Assembly: GCA_948579355.1 (NCBI GenBank)
Contig: CAPAOV010000006.1
Coordinates: 1-64,000 of the forward strand
From: an uncultured Eubacterium sp.
GTDB taxonomy: Bacteria > Bacillota > Clostridia > Lachnospirales > Lachnospiraceae
Length of the DNA stretch: 64,000 nt
Direction: 5' to 3'
Positions within the stretch are counted from its first letter, which is position 1. Every line of letters starts with the position of its first letter. Of this stretch, positions 43,591-51,846 are shown in pieces. The notes under the pieces were generated by a model that was not told where the DNA came from, made no database searches, and saw nothing but the letters and a program-made list of their open reading frames with translations. Made by a program: the position numbers and the translations under genes.

Positions 43591-44847
43591 TTGAAACGCA
43601 GTCAGAAGAAACAAAGGGAACGGAAACAGCAACAGAAATCTCCTGTGCTGCTGACAGGGGAGTATGATGTACATTATATCGGTGTTTTAGACGGTATGCG
43701 CGCAATAGCGATTTTGATTATTGCATGGTATCACATATGGCAGCAGTCATGGCTTATGCCGATAGCAGGAGCGGTTAATCTGGATTGGTTAGTGCGCAAC
43801 GGCAGCATTTTAGTAGATATGATGATTTTGCTTTCCGGTTTTTGCCTGTTTCTCCCTTATGCCAGAGAGATGGTATTGGGCGGGAAGGCAGGTACGTGCG
43901 GTGAGTTTTATATGAAGCGTGTGGCGCGCATCGTTCCATCTTATTATGTATCGCTGCTCATAGTTCTGTTGTTTTTTGCCTTGCCATTAGGAGAATACGG
44001 CAATGATTTCAGTTTGATGGGAAAAGATATTGTCAGCCACCTGACTTTTACCCACAATCTGTTTGGTGAGTTGATTCGGGGAACCCACTTAAACGGCGTA
44101 CTGTGGACAATTGGCGTGGAAGTGCAGTTTTATCTTATTTTCCCGCTGTTAGCGAAGTTTTTCCGCAAGCAGCCGATACTTACATATGCCGGAATGACAG
44201 CCATCGGATTGTTGAGCAGTTACTGTATCAGCGCTCATTTTGCGACGATAGACCAGTCACTCTATGTCAATCATACGCTTACGTTTTTCAGCGTATATGC
44301 TAATGGAATGCTCGGGGCGTGGCTGTATGTGCTCTACGCTAAGAAGCGGAAGAAGAGAACGACGGCGGAGGGGATTGCCGGAATCGTAATGACGGTTGGT
44401 GGTATCATGATATTCCGGCGGTTCTGTGATTGGCGCATGACATGCGGAGAGGAGACGAGGTGGCAAGTAAATAACCGTTATCTTTTATCCCTGCTCTTTC
44501 TGCTTATCGTGGTCGGTGCGATTGTTGCCCTGCCGTGGTTCCGGAAAATCTGGGATAATCGTGTTATGAAGTTTCTGGCTGGCATTTCCTTTAATTTATA
44601 TATTTGTCATCAGTACATAGCGGTCAAATTAAAAGAGTTCCGTATTCCGGACTGGGAGGGGGAGGAACTTCCCAATCAGACAGGCGATGTCGAATGGCAG
44701 TGGAAGTATACGCTTCTCTGCATTGTACTCAGCATTGCCGTGGCGATTTTTATGACCTATGTTGTGGAGCGTCCGGCCGCACGCTGGATAAAGCGATGGT
44801 ATGAAAAGAGGAGGAAGAAAGAAGATGAAACAGTTCGTAAGGCTTAG
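43591..44847 (+). CDS. Acyltransferase family 3 membrane protein
   Basis: A 418-residue multi-span membrane O-acyltransferase of the OafA/YrhL type. YIGVLDGMRAIAILIIAWYHIW near residue 30 holds the catalytic His and Arg region, and about ten hydrophobic segments follow; the C-terminus is basic. Such enzymes acetylate surface polysaccharide or peptidoglycan. The start is TTG at 43591 with AGGGAGGA upstream. Its end overlaps the xylanase gene by 23 bases. Confidence 0.88.
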   Translation: MKRSQKKQRERKQQQKSPVLLTGEYDVHYIGVLDGMRAIAILIIAWYHIWQQSWLMPIAGAVNLDWLVRNGSILVDMMILLSGFCLFLPYAREMVLGGKAGTCGEFYMKRVARIVPSYYVSLLIVLLFFALPLGEYGNDFSLMGKDIVSHLTFTHNLFGELIRGTHLNGVLWTIGVEVQFYLIFPLLAKFFRKQPILTYAGMTAIGLLSSYCISAHFATIDQSLYVNHTLTFFSVYANGMLGAWLYVLYAKKRKKRTTAEGIAGIVMTVGGIMIFRRFCDWRMTCGEETRWQVNNRYLLSLLFLLIVVGAIVALPWFRKIWDNRVMKFLAGISFNLYICHQYIAVKLKEFRIPDWEGEELPNQTGDVEWQWKYTLLCIVLSIAVAIFMTYVVERPAARWIKRWYEKRRKKEDETVRKA

Positions 44848-46102
44848 TGCATGTGTGCTGCTTGTGCTGGCGCTTGTTGCCTGTTCTGCAGAGGAAAAGC
44901 CGGGCAAAGAACAGAATGCGTCGACGGGCAGCGGACAGGCGGTAGAGCAAACGCAGGTCACAGGGCGTGAAATCAGTGATACCGATGGCCCGGCTCTCAA
45001 GGATATTTATGCGGATTACTTTATGATGGGGGCGGCTATAAACGGTACGGATAAGGAGACGGCTGCCATTCACCACGAGGGTATGGCGGCAGTATTGAAG
45101 AAGCATTACAATTCCACTACGCTCAGCAACTTAATGAAACCATGTTATCTCTTAGATGAAAAGCAATGTATCAAATCCGGTAAGGGAAAGTCTGATATTA
45201 CCGAGGTGGCATTGAATTTTGATTCGTGTGAGGAAAGCCTGAAATTCTGTCAGGAGAATGGTATTAAGATGCGTGGCCATACGCTTGTCTGGCACAATCA
45301 GACGCCGGAATGGTTCTTTAAAAAGAATTATGACAAGAAAAAGGGATATGTCAGTAAGAAAGTAATGGCAAAGCGCATGGAGAATTACATAAAAGGCGTA
45401 TTGGAGTATTGTCAGAAAAATTATCCCGGCGTTATCTATTGTTGGGATGTTGTAAATGAATGTGTGGACGATGGTACGGGGGATACTTCTGTTGACTGGA
45501 ACTGCCGCGCGATGTTTAACGGTGGAGACAATTTCTGGCATGCAGTGATGGGGTCGGATTATGTAGAAAAGGCTTTTGAGTACGCAAGAAAGTATGCCGA
45601 TAAAGATGTGAAATTAATCTACAATGACTATAACGTATACAATCCTGCCAAGTGTGAGAATATATTTAATCTTGCCAAAGGCTTAAAAGAAAAAGGACTC
45701 ATTGATGGTCTCGGTCTTCAGCCTACCGTAGATTTATATAATCCGGATGAATTGTCCGGTGATTCCGTAGACAGCTTTGAGACATGTTTAAATAAGTATG
45801 CGGAACTTGGTTTGGAAATCCAGATTACGGAACTGAGTTTTAAGATTGATGAGGACACCGGAGAACGGGATGAACAATCGCTGAAACGTCAGGCCGACCG
45901 CTATCAGGAAATGTTTGAGCTGTTAAAGAGGATGGACACCGCGGGCGGCGGCAAGTGCAATATTACAAGCGTGTCAATCTTTGGTATCTGTGATGATTAT
46001 CCGCTCTATGACGACTGTGTCCAGTGTCTGTATGTGTGGGATAAGGAATGCAAGCCGAAAGAGGCTTTTTACCGCATTCGGGAAGTAGGCGAAACAAAGT
46101 AG
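44825..46102 (+). CDS. GH10 endo-beta-1,4-xylanase, lipoprotein
   Basis: A 425-residue GH10 enzyme tethered to the membrane by a lipobox (LVAC, C20). Key residues are the acid/base E212 in WDVVNE and the nucleophile E336 in QITELSF; GHTLVWHNQTPEWF is the usual subsite strand. A short Ser/Gly linker follows the lipobox. It cleaves xylan backbones. GAGGAGG at 44808-44814 supports this start. The GH51 gene lies 52 bases downstream, a typical arabinoxylan pair. Confidence 0.93.
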   Translation: MKQFVRLSACVLLVLALVACSAEEKPGKEQNASTGSGQAVEQTQVTGREISDTDGPALKDIYADYFMMGAAINGTDKETAAIHHEGMAAVLKKHYNSTTLSNLMKPCYLLDEKQCIKSGKGKSDITEVALNFDSCEESLKFCQENGIKMRGHTLVWHNQTPEWFFKKNYDKKKGYVSKKVMAKRMENYIKGVLEYCQKNYPGVIYCWDVVNECVDDGTGDTSVDWNCRAMFNGGDNFWHAVMGSDYVEKAFEYARKYADKDVKLIYNDYNVYNPAKCENIFNLAKGLKEKGLIDGLGLQPTVDLYNPDELSGDSVDSFETCLNKYAELGLEIQITELSFKIDEDTGERDEQSLKRQADRYQEMFELLKRMDTAGGGKCNITSVSIFGICDDYPLYDDCVQCLYVWDKECKPKEAFYRIREVGETK

Positions 46103-46154
46103 CGGCGGGGTTCTGCTGTACTGCTTTACAAAAAAAGAAAAGAGGAATAAATAG

Positions 46155-47642
46155 ATGAAAGCAAAGATTAGTGCAAATAAAAACAAGATAATCAGCCAAA
46201 TTGATAAGAGACTGTACAGTTCCTTTATTGAACATCTGGGGCGCGCCGTTTATCACGGCATATATGAGCCGGAGCATGTGACAGCAGACGATATGGGATT
46301 CCGTGAAGATGTTATGCAAGTGATTAAAGAGATGGAGATTCCGATGGTTCGCTATCCGGGAGGCAACTTCGTATCCGGCTACCATTGGGAAGACGGCACG
46401 GGAGATAAGGCAAAGCGTCCGCGCCGCATGGAGCTGGCATGGAGTTCCGTAGAGACGAACGAAGTAGGAATTGACGAGTTTCAGGAATGGGCAAAACGAG
46501 TAGACACGGAAATCATGATGGCTGTCAATCTTGGCACGAGAGGGCCGGAAGAGGCCGGTCAGGTAGTAGAGTATTGTAATGCGGTGACAGATACTTATTA
46601 TGCCAACATGAGACGGGAAAATGGTTTCGATAAACCGTTTGCTATACATACGTGGTGTTTGGGAAATGAAATGGATGGCCCGTGGCAGATTTGCCACAAG
46701 ACGGCGACCGAGTATGCGAGAACAGCCTGCGAGGCGGCCAAGATTATGAAGTGGGTCGATGATTCGATTGAGCTTGTAGCCTGCGGCAGTTCGCATCAGA
46801 ATATGCCGACGTTTGGAGAGTGGGAAGAGACGGTGCTCCGCGAGGCGTACGAGCATATTGATTATCTTTCCATGCATGAGTATTACGGTAATCCGGATGA
46901 TGATACAGCTAAGTATCTGAGCTGTTCGATGGATATGGAAGATTTCATTAAAAAAGTCGGAGCAATCTGTGATAAGATAAAGGAAGAGAAAAAGAGCGAT
47001 AAAGATATTTATTTATCCTTTGACGAGTGGAATATCTGGTTCCATTCTGCCGAGCAGGATAAGAAGCAGGAGAAATGGCAAATTGCTCCGCCGCTGCTGG
47101 AGGACATTTACACGATGGAAGACGCTCTGGCAGTCGGCTGTCTTTTGAATACGCTGATAAGAAATGCAGACCGTGTAAAGATTGCCTGTCTGGCGCAGCT
47201 TGTCAATGTAATTGCACCGATTATGACAGCGAACGGCGGCGATATGTGGCTGCAGACCATTTTCTATCCATTTATGTATGCCTGCCGTTATGGAAGGGGA
47301 ACTTCCGTAGAAGTGAATGTAGAGAGTGAAACTTACGCCGCAGGGGAACGTGATGCGATTCCATATGTAGACAGCTCGGTTGTCTATAATGAGGAGCGGG
47401 GAGAGCTGACAGTATTTGCAGTCAACCGCAACATGGACGAGCAAATGGATGTGAGTCTGAATCTCGAAGAGTTTGGACAATTTAAGTGTGTAGAGCATAT
47501 GGTGTTAAACCATGATGATATGAAAGCGACAAATTCGTTAGAACATCCGGATAATGTTGTACCGCATAAAGGAAGCGGAGCTGCAGAGGGAGTTGTGACA
47601 TTGGAGCCGCACTCTTATAATATGATTCGCTTTTACAATTAG
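46155..47642 (+). CDS. abfA: GH51 alpha-L-arabinofuranosidase
   Basis: A 495-residue intracellular enzyme (no signal peptide) releasing arabinose from arabinoxylan oligomers. The acid/base is E172 in LGNEMDGPWQ and the nucleophile E291 in FDEWNIW; RYPGGNFVSGYHWEDG and ELGRAVYHGIYEP-like N-terminal strands are typical. The C-terminal beta domain starts near residue 385. It complements the outside xylanase by processing imported oligosaccharides. Confidence 0.94.
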   Translation: MKAKISANKNKIISQIDKRLYSSFIEHLGRAVYHGIYEPEHVTADDMGFREDVMQVIKEMEIPMVRYPGGNFVSGYHWEDGTGDKAKRPRRMELAWSSVETNEVGIDEFQEWAKRVDTEIMMAVNLGTRGPEEAGQVVEYCNAVTDTYYANMRRENGFDKPFAIHTWCLGNEMDGPWQICHKTATEYARTACEAAKIMKWVDDSIELVACGSSHQNMPTFGEWEETVLREAYEHIDYLSMHEYYGNPDDDTAKYLSCSMDMEDFIKKVGAICDKIKEEKKSDKDIYLSFDEWNIWFHSAEQDKKQEKWQIAPPLLEDIYTMEDALAVGCLLNTLIRNADRVKIACLAQLVNVIAPIMTANGGDMWLQTIFYPFMYACRYGRGTSVEVNVESETYAAGERDAIPYVDSSVVYNEERGELTVFAVNRNMDEQMDVSLNLEEFGQFKCVEHMVLNHDDMKATNSLEHPDNVVPHKGSGAAEGVVTLEPHSYNMIRFYN

Positions 47643-47660
47643 CACGATGGAGAGTAAGAA

Positions 47661-48512
47661 ATGATAAAAGATTTATTCCATAAAAACAGGCCGACATATT
47701 CGCTCGAAGTGTTTCCGCCAAAGAAAGATGCCGACGTATCTGTAATTTATGATGCGTTGGATGAATTTAAGGCATTACATCCGAGTTTTATATCTGTAAC
47801 ATATGGAGCAGGCGGCAATACGGCGGAAAACACGTTTGCCATTGCTTCCTATATTCAGAATCAATGCGGCATTGAAGCGCTTACGCATTTGACATGTGCG
47901 GCAATACCCGATGAACTATTTTTAAAAAATTTCCTCACCAACCTTTACCGCAATGGGATACATAATTTACTGGCATTGCGGGGGGATAAGCCGCAGTGGA
48001 TGAGCGAAGAGCAGTTTTCACAGAGATATTATGAGCATGCGTCTGATTTGACGAGGGATGTCAAAAAGGCATATGATTTTAGCGTTGCGGGAGCCTGTTA
48101 TCCGGAGATACACCCCGAGGCAGCAGACTTACAGGAGGATATCGCGCATTTAAAAGAGAAAGTGGAGCAGGGGGTAGATTTTCTGATTACCCAGCTCTTC
48201 TATGATAATGATGTATTTTACCGTTTTTTGGAAGAAGTCCGCAAGGCGGGAATTGACGTTCCCGTGCTTCCGGGACTGATGCCGATTACATCAATCAAAC
48301 AGGTGAAAAATATTGTACAGATGTCCGGTACAAAACTTACGGCAGATTTGACAGAAGCGATTCAGAAGTATAAAGACAGTCCGGCAGACTTTAAGAAAGC
48401 CGGACTGGAGTATTCCAAAAGGCAGATGGAGGGGCTTTTGGCGCATGGAGTCGATGGAATTCATTTGTATTCAATGAATAAGGTAGAGATAGCAAAAGCA
48501 ATTTATGAATAA
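47661..48512 (+). CDS. metF: Methylenetetrahydrofolate reductase
   Basis: A 283-residue FAD enzyme making 5-methyl-THF for methionine synthesis or the acetyl-CoA pathway. SLEVFPPKKD supplies the catalytic Glu, then SVTYGAGG, HLTC and LALRGDKP follow as in MetF, with ITQLFYDNDVF near residue 175. Length is standard. It begins 18 bases after the GH51 gene but has no metabolic link with it. Confidence 0.93.
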   Translation: MIKDLFHKNRPTYSLEVFPPKKDADVSVIYDALDEFKALHPSFISVTYGAGGNTAENTFAIASYIQNQCGIEALTHLTCAAIPDELFLKNFLTNLYRNGIHNLLALRGDKPQWMSEEQFSQRYYEHASDLTRDVKKAYDFSVAGACYPEIHPEAADLQEDIAHLKEKVEQGVDFLITQLFYDNDVFYRFLEEVRKAGIDVPVLPGLMPITSIKQVKNIVQMSGTKLTADLTEAIQKYKDSPADFKKAGLEYSKRQMEGLLAHGVDGIHLYSMNKVEIAKAIYE

Positions 48513-48578
48513 GTAGTTTCGTGTTATATTATAATGATAGAAGATGCTTCGTTTTTTTTAAGAGAGAGGTGGGGTTTT

Positions 48579-48956
48579 ATGACAGGGAAAAAAACATATG
48601 TTGTAATGGTCGTTGTAATGGCTCTAGTTATCGCTGTCTTTGCCGGTTGCGGCGCTGCGGAAAAGAAAACCGATTATACCGGTCAATGGAAGTTAAGCGA
48701 CGGAAAGGCAAGCGGTATCAAACTAACGGCAGAGCAGTTAGTTTCTTCTCTGGGGGAAATCTCTATGCACATAGAGGCGAAAGGGAAGATAACGAAAAAA
48801 AGAGGGATTGGATTGGACGAAAATGGCAAGTGGAGCGCTACGGAGACGGGAATTATTGTCTCCGATTTGGACGGCAGCAATTCCATAACATTCAAATACC
48901 ATGACGGCGCCCTGTCAGGGGAAATCAAAGGGGTTGAGATAACGCTTAAGAAATGA
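48579..48956 (+). CDS. Small lipoprotein of unknown function
   Basis: A 125-residue predicted lipoprotein: a hydrophobic signal ends in the lipobox FAGC (C24), and the rest is a small beta-rich domain (DYTGQWKLSDGKA, NGKWSATETG, SITFKYHDGALSGEI). The pattern resembles small lipocalin-like or META-type surface domains, but I do not recognise a family. GAGAGGTGGGG supports the ATG at 48579. Confidence 0.75.
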   Translation: MTGKKTYVVMVVVMALVIAVFAGCGAAEKKTDYTGQWKLSDGKASGIKLTAEQLVSSLGEISMHIEAKGKITKKRGIGLDENGKWSATETGIIVSDLDGSNSITFKYHDGALSGEIKGVEITLKK

Positions 48957-48988
48957 GGCGATTAATGTATGGAGAGAGGGTGCGGTTA

Positions 48989-49207
48989 ATGAAAAAACAA
49001 GGTTTGTACTATTTACTTATCGTTTTATCCTTGCTTTTATTTGCCATTCCATTTACCATATTAAAGGATACCAAAATTATAGCGCCTGTTATTGTGGTTG
49101 TTAGTATTTATCTGTTTTTAGGCGCAATTATTAAATTGTGCAAAACTAACGGTAAGCTAAAAGATACTCTTATTTGCGTAATTGATTTATTATTCTGGCT
49201 GCCATAA
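48989..49207 (+). CDS. Small two-span membrane protein
   Basis: A 72-residue protein with two hydrophobic segments (about 6-25 and 31-50) and a basic loop after the second. GAGAGGG lies ahead of the ATG. No family is recognised. It starts 32 bases after the lipoprotein gene and may be co-transcribed with it. Confidence 0.55.
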   Translation: MKKQGLYYLLIVLSLLLFAIPFTILKDTKIIAPVIVVVSIYLFLGAIIKLCKTNGKLKDTLICVIDLLFWLP

Positions 49208-49234
49208 TTTTGAAAGGCAGCATTTATTTCTGTA

Positions 49235-49435
49235 TCAGTTTTTATTCTTCACATATTTCTTGTTTACACCTCTGCCGTTGATAAGGACAAGACCTTTATC
49301 GGCCATCTTTTTCATCAACGTATAGGAGCGTGTGTTTTTAATGTTCAGTAGTTCCTGTACTTCTCCGTCGGTAATTTGTCCGTTTTCGTCAATGAAATTA
49401 TGATGAAAGGAAGCGGAAATCCTAACGACAAGAAT
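49235..49435 (-). pseudogene. C-terminal relic of a protein with a winged-helix tail
   Basis: On the minus strand an open frame of about 66 codons without a start reads VRISASFHHNFIDENGQ, then ITDGEVQELLNIKNTRSYTL and MKKMADKGLVLINGRG before its stop at 49235-49237. This looks like the C-terminal helix-turn-helix of AlbA_2/divergent-AAA type ATP-binding proteins. An in-frame stop at 49436-49438 cuts it off upstream, so it is a fragment. Confidence 0.65.
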
Positions 49436-49551
49436 TTATGTTCCCTTTCTTTTGAGCATAATAATAACGGGGCAGTCTACCTGTCCCGCTATTATTAGTA
49501 TCAATTTGAATATGTCAATAAAAATATTTTTAGTTGAGTCTGTAAAACGGA

Positions 49552-50058
49552 TTATCGTCCGCAGCACTGTTTGTATTTTTTGCCGCTGCCGCATGGGCAC
49601 GGGTCATTTCGTCCTACTTTGCGGTTTTCATTGTGAATAGTGCCGGAACTTTTTTGCTGTTTGTACAACTCCTTGCGCCTGTCTTCGGAAAGGATATCTT
49701 CCCATTGTGGTAAATTGTAAAGCCAGTCGGCTTTGCATTCTACCATATTATAATACAATTTTTCCGAATCAATATCAATTTTAACTTTTGTATCTGCTTC
49801 CATTTCTTCAATGGGATTCGCTTCTTTCAAACTGTCGTTAATGCCGTCTAAAAATCCGACCATCATGGAAAGTGGAACATCATATTTGTCTGCCAGTTCC
49901 TGCACTGTGCCCTCGACTACCTGAGTGGGATTTGTAAGTAGCTGCTCGTAAATTCCCTTTTCCAATTCAAAGTAATTCTGCCAAAGCTGCTGCCCTTCTT
50001 TGGAATTTTGAAGTTCTTCATTATAGGCATAATCACGCCATTCCTGTAATAAAGCCAT
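49552..50058 (-). CDS. SEC-C motif protein
   Basis: A 168-residue cytosolic protein ending in a SEC-C zinc motif, GRNDPCPCGSGKKYKQCC, as found at the SecA C-terminus and in many small proteins. The first 110 residues are helical and acidic, with an ELADKYDVPLSMMVGFLDGI segment seen in SEC-C proteins of Clostridia. Function is unknown; metal-dependent protein or nucleic-acid binding is suggested. AGGAGG lies just upstream on the minus strand. Confidence 0.85.
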   Translation of the reverse strand: MALLQEWRDYAYNEELQNSKEGQQLWQNYFELEKGIYEQLLTNPTQVVEGTVQELADKYDVPLSMMVGFLDGINDSLKEANPIEEMEADTKVKIDIDSEKLYYNMVECKADWLYNLPQWEDILSEDRRKELYKQQKSSGTIHNENRKVGRNDPCPCGSGKKYKQCCGR

Positions 50059-50167
50059 ATGCTATTCCTCCTGTAAACATCAATAATGAAACGACTATAT
50101 TATATTTCGGCAAAAAAAACAAAAAAGTTGAATATTCTTAAAAAAACAGGCAAGAATATAAGTACCG

Positions 50168-50291
50168 GCAGATCAAAGTCGATCCCCCTCTACTTAGATC
50201 TGCTGCATTCAACCCCTAACCGGTTGAATGCGTATCCTCCCCTATTACCCTCTTCGGGATGGCAGACAGGCTGTCCTGAAGAGGTTTTTAT
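50168..50291 (+). ncRNA. Candidate small RNA with C-rich loops and terminator
   Basis: Three consecutive hairpins: 50168-50174/50197-50203 (plus inner AAGT/ACTT), 50205-50214/50222-50231 (10 bp perfect), and 50249-50258/50275-50284 followed by TTTTTA. Loops and linkers carry CCCCC, CCTAACC and CCTCCCC, the last complementary to Shine-Dalgarno GGGGAGG. No coding potential is seen. A weak -10 (TATAAG, 50157-50162) precedes it. It matches no RNA family I can name. Confidence 0.55.
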
Positions 50292-50297
50292 TTTACC

Positions 50298-50330
50298 GAA
50301 AGAAGTTGTCAAAAGAAAGTCGGGTTTGTA
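50298..50330 (+). repeat. 33-bp direct repeat, left copy
   Basis: An exact 33-base sequence beginning GAAAGAAGTTGTC and ending GTCGGGTTTGTA recurs at 51740-51772. The copies flank the GAF-like protein gene and a 59-aa ORF. The left copy lies seven bases after the candidate sRNA terminator. Confidence 0.9.
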
Positions 50331-50415
50331 TTGTTTTTAATACTTTAATTGTGTCTTAATAAGGTTTATATACATATTAAGCAATTAAAAAATAGTTTTT
50401 TATTTTGTAATCGTG

Positions 50416-50442
50416 TAGACATTTGTCAAATTATGTTATACT
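50416..50442 (+). promoter_or_regulatory. Extended -10 promoter for the membrane GAF-like gene
   Basis: TAGACA at 50416-50421, 15 bases, and TATACT at 50437-50442 preceded by TGT, an extended -10 pattern. The gene starts 41 bases later. Confidence 0.5.
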
Positions 50443-50483
50443 ATATTTATGAATTAGATTTTTACTAATGAGGGAGTACAAGC

Positions 50484-51434
50484 ATGGAAAAACTATTTAA
50501 TAAAATGCCTTTATGGATAATTAATGCCATTTCATTCGTTTCAGGAATCTTAACGATTGCAGCAGCGGTTCTTTCATTATTTTCTCTATACAATGATTGG
50601 AACAAAGAATACATAATAATTTTTATTGTTTTATGCTTATTTATTGTTTTGCTAATCATACGAATGCGTAAGTATCAAAAAATAGCGTTTGACAGACAAC
50701 AAATAACATCTTTTGTCTATCACAAATTGACACATATTTCAAGAGATTTGTATTTTGATATTATGAGATGCCATAAAGATAAGACGGAAAGTATTCGCAA
50801 TATGACGGAGGCTTATCAAAATCAATTGTCGGTCTTATTAACACATTTATGTGATATGATGGAAAAATATTGTGGACAAAAAATAGATTCATGTATTAAA
50901 TTAATTACCCGTCCGGAAGCAGACATAAAAGATATTATGCTTACAACCTTTTGCCGGTCAGGCACATCAGATACTACAAGGGGATTATATGAAGCTAATA
51001 ACGAGATAAAATTGGATGAAAATTCTGATTTTTTATATATTGTTGACCCCAATAGAGATTCTAATTTGAATTATTTTTATCAGGGCAATCTAATAGATTA
51101 TGCAAAAGAGTTAAGGAAACAGGGAAAACGTTATAGAAATACAAATCCTAAGTGGGAAGATGATTATAAGGGTACTATCGTTGTACCAATACAAATCGAA
51201 CATAAAAGGCTCTATGATACATCTTCCGAGGATTCGTTTCATGTTATCGGATTCTTATGTGTAGATTCTGAATCTACCTCTGCGTTTCTTAAACGACAGG
51301 AAAAAGCCAATGTGAATATGTTGAAATCATTTGCGGATTTAATATATATACTGCTTTCGCAATACCAACACTATTTAAAAAAGCTGGCAAATGATGTAAG
51401 TAACAACATAGAAATTAATCGAAATATTTGTTGA
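50484..51434 (+). CDS. Two-span membrane protein with cytosolic GAF-like domain
   Basis: A 316-residue protein with two membrane helices (about residues 10-32 and 43-60) and a cytosolic domain. The region from about 140 to 300 has a GAF-like pattern (GTIVVPIQIEHKRL, HVIGFLCVDSES, LKSFADLIYILLSQYQHYL). No catalytic motif is seen. AGGGAG supports the ATG. The gene is AT-rich, has its own promoter, and lies inside a segment bracketed by 33-bp direct repeats, which suggests a mobile or recently inserted cassette. A sensor or defence role is only a guess. Confidence 0.7.
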   Translation: MEKLFNKMPLWIINAISFVSGILTIAAAVLSLFSLYNDWNKEYIIIFIVLCLFIVLLIIRMRKYQKIAFDRQQITSFVYHKLTHISRDLYFDIMRCHKDKTESIRNMTEAYQNQLSVLLTHLCDMMEKYCGQKIDSCIKLITRPEADIKDIMLTTFCRSGTSDTTRGLYEANNEIKLDENSDFLYIVDPNRDSNLNYFYQGNLIDYAKELRKQGKRYRNTNPKWEDDYKGTIVVPIQIEHKRLYDTSSEDSFHVIGFLCVDSESTSAFLKRQEKANVNMLKSFADLIYILLSQYQHYLKKLANDVSNNIEINRNIC

Positions 51435-51488
51435 TGTTTTTATTTATTTGTCATATAATACTAATAGATTTTTAATGGGGGTGTCTGT

Positions 51489-51668
51489 ATGCAAAAATTT
51501 CTGGATTTTATTTATGTGCTTATCTTTGGAAGAAGAACACTGGATGGATTTGTCAATAATAAGACTGACGGTGAAAAATGTAAGTATATTTTTGATTCTG
51601 TATTTCCGAATGAAGAGATACTTAATATTGCATTGCCTCCATCCAAAACAATGTCCATATCTAAATAA
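51489..51668 (+). CDS. 59-residue protein in the direct-repeat cassette
   Basis: A 59-codon ORF with a strong GGGGGTG ribosome-binding site 7 bases before its ATG. It begins MQKFLDFIYVLIFGRRTLD, a short hydrophobic segment with a basic end, and ends IALPPSKTMSISK. It lies 54 bases after the GAF-like gene and is followed by a terminator, so the two form a likely operon. No family recognised. Confidence 0.55.
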   Translation: MQKFLDFIYVLIFGRRTLDGFVNNKTDGEKCKYIFDSVFPNEEILNIALPPSKTMSISK

Positions 51669-51686
51669 TTCCATAAGGCAGACGGA

Positions 51687-51711
51687 AAGAAGTTATTGCA
51701 GCTTCTTTTTT
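51687..51711 (+). terminator. Terminator of the cassette operon
   Basis: An 8-bp stem (51687-51694 with 51700-51707, one G-T pair), 5-base loop, and six T counted from within the stem. Confidence 0.7.
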
Positions 51712-51739
51712 GTGTTGTGGACTTTAATTTGTTGACTAT

Positions 51740-51772
51740 GAAAGAAGTTGTCAAAAGAAAGTCGGGTTTGTA
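51740..51772 (+). repeat. 33-bp direct repeat, right copy
   Basis: Identical to 50298-50330. Its last bases supply the start of the -35 box (TTGTAA) of the pullulanase promoter, which places the regulatory region of that gene at the cassette boundary. Confidence 0.9.
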
Positions 51773-51796
51773 ATTTATATATAAATACTGTATATT
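51768..51796 (+). promoter_or_regulatory. Promoter for the pullulanase gene
   Basis: TTGTAA at 51768-51773, 17 bases, TATATT at 51791-51796; the -35 box straddles the end of the right 33-bp repeat. Confidence 0.55.
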
Positions 51797-51846
51797 ATAT
51801 AGCATATAGTGAAAAGCATACAGTGAAAATGAAAGGACAGGGAAAA

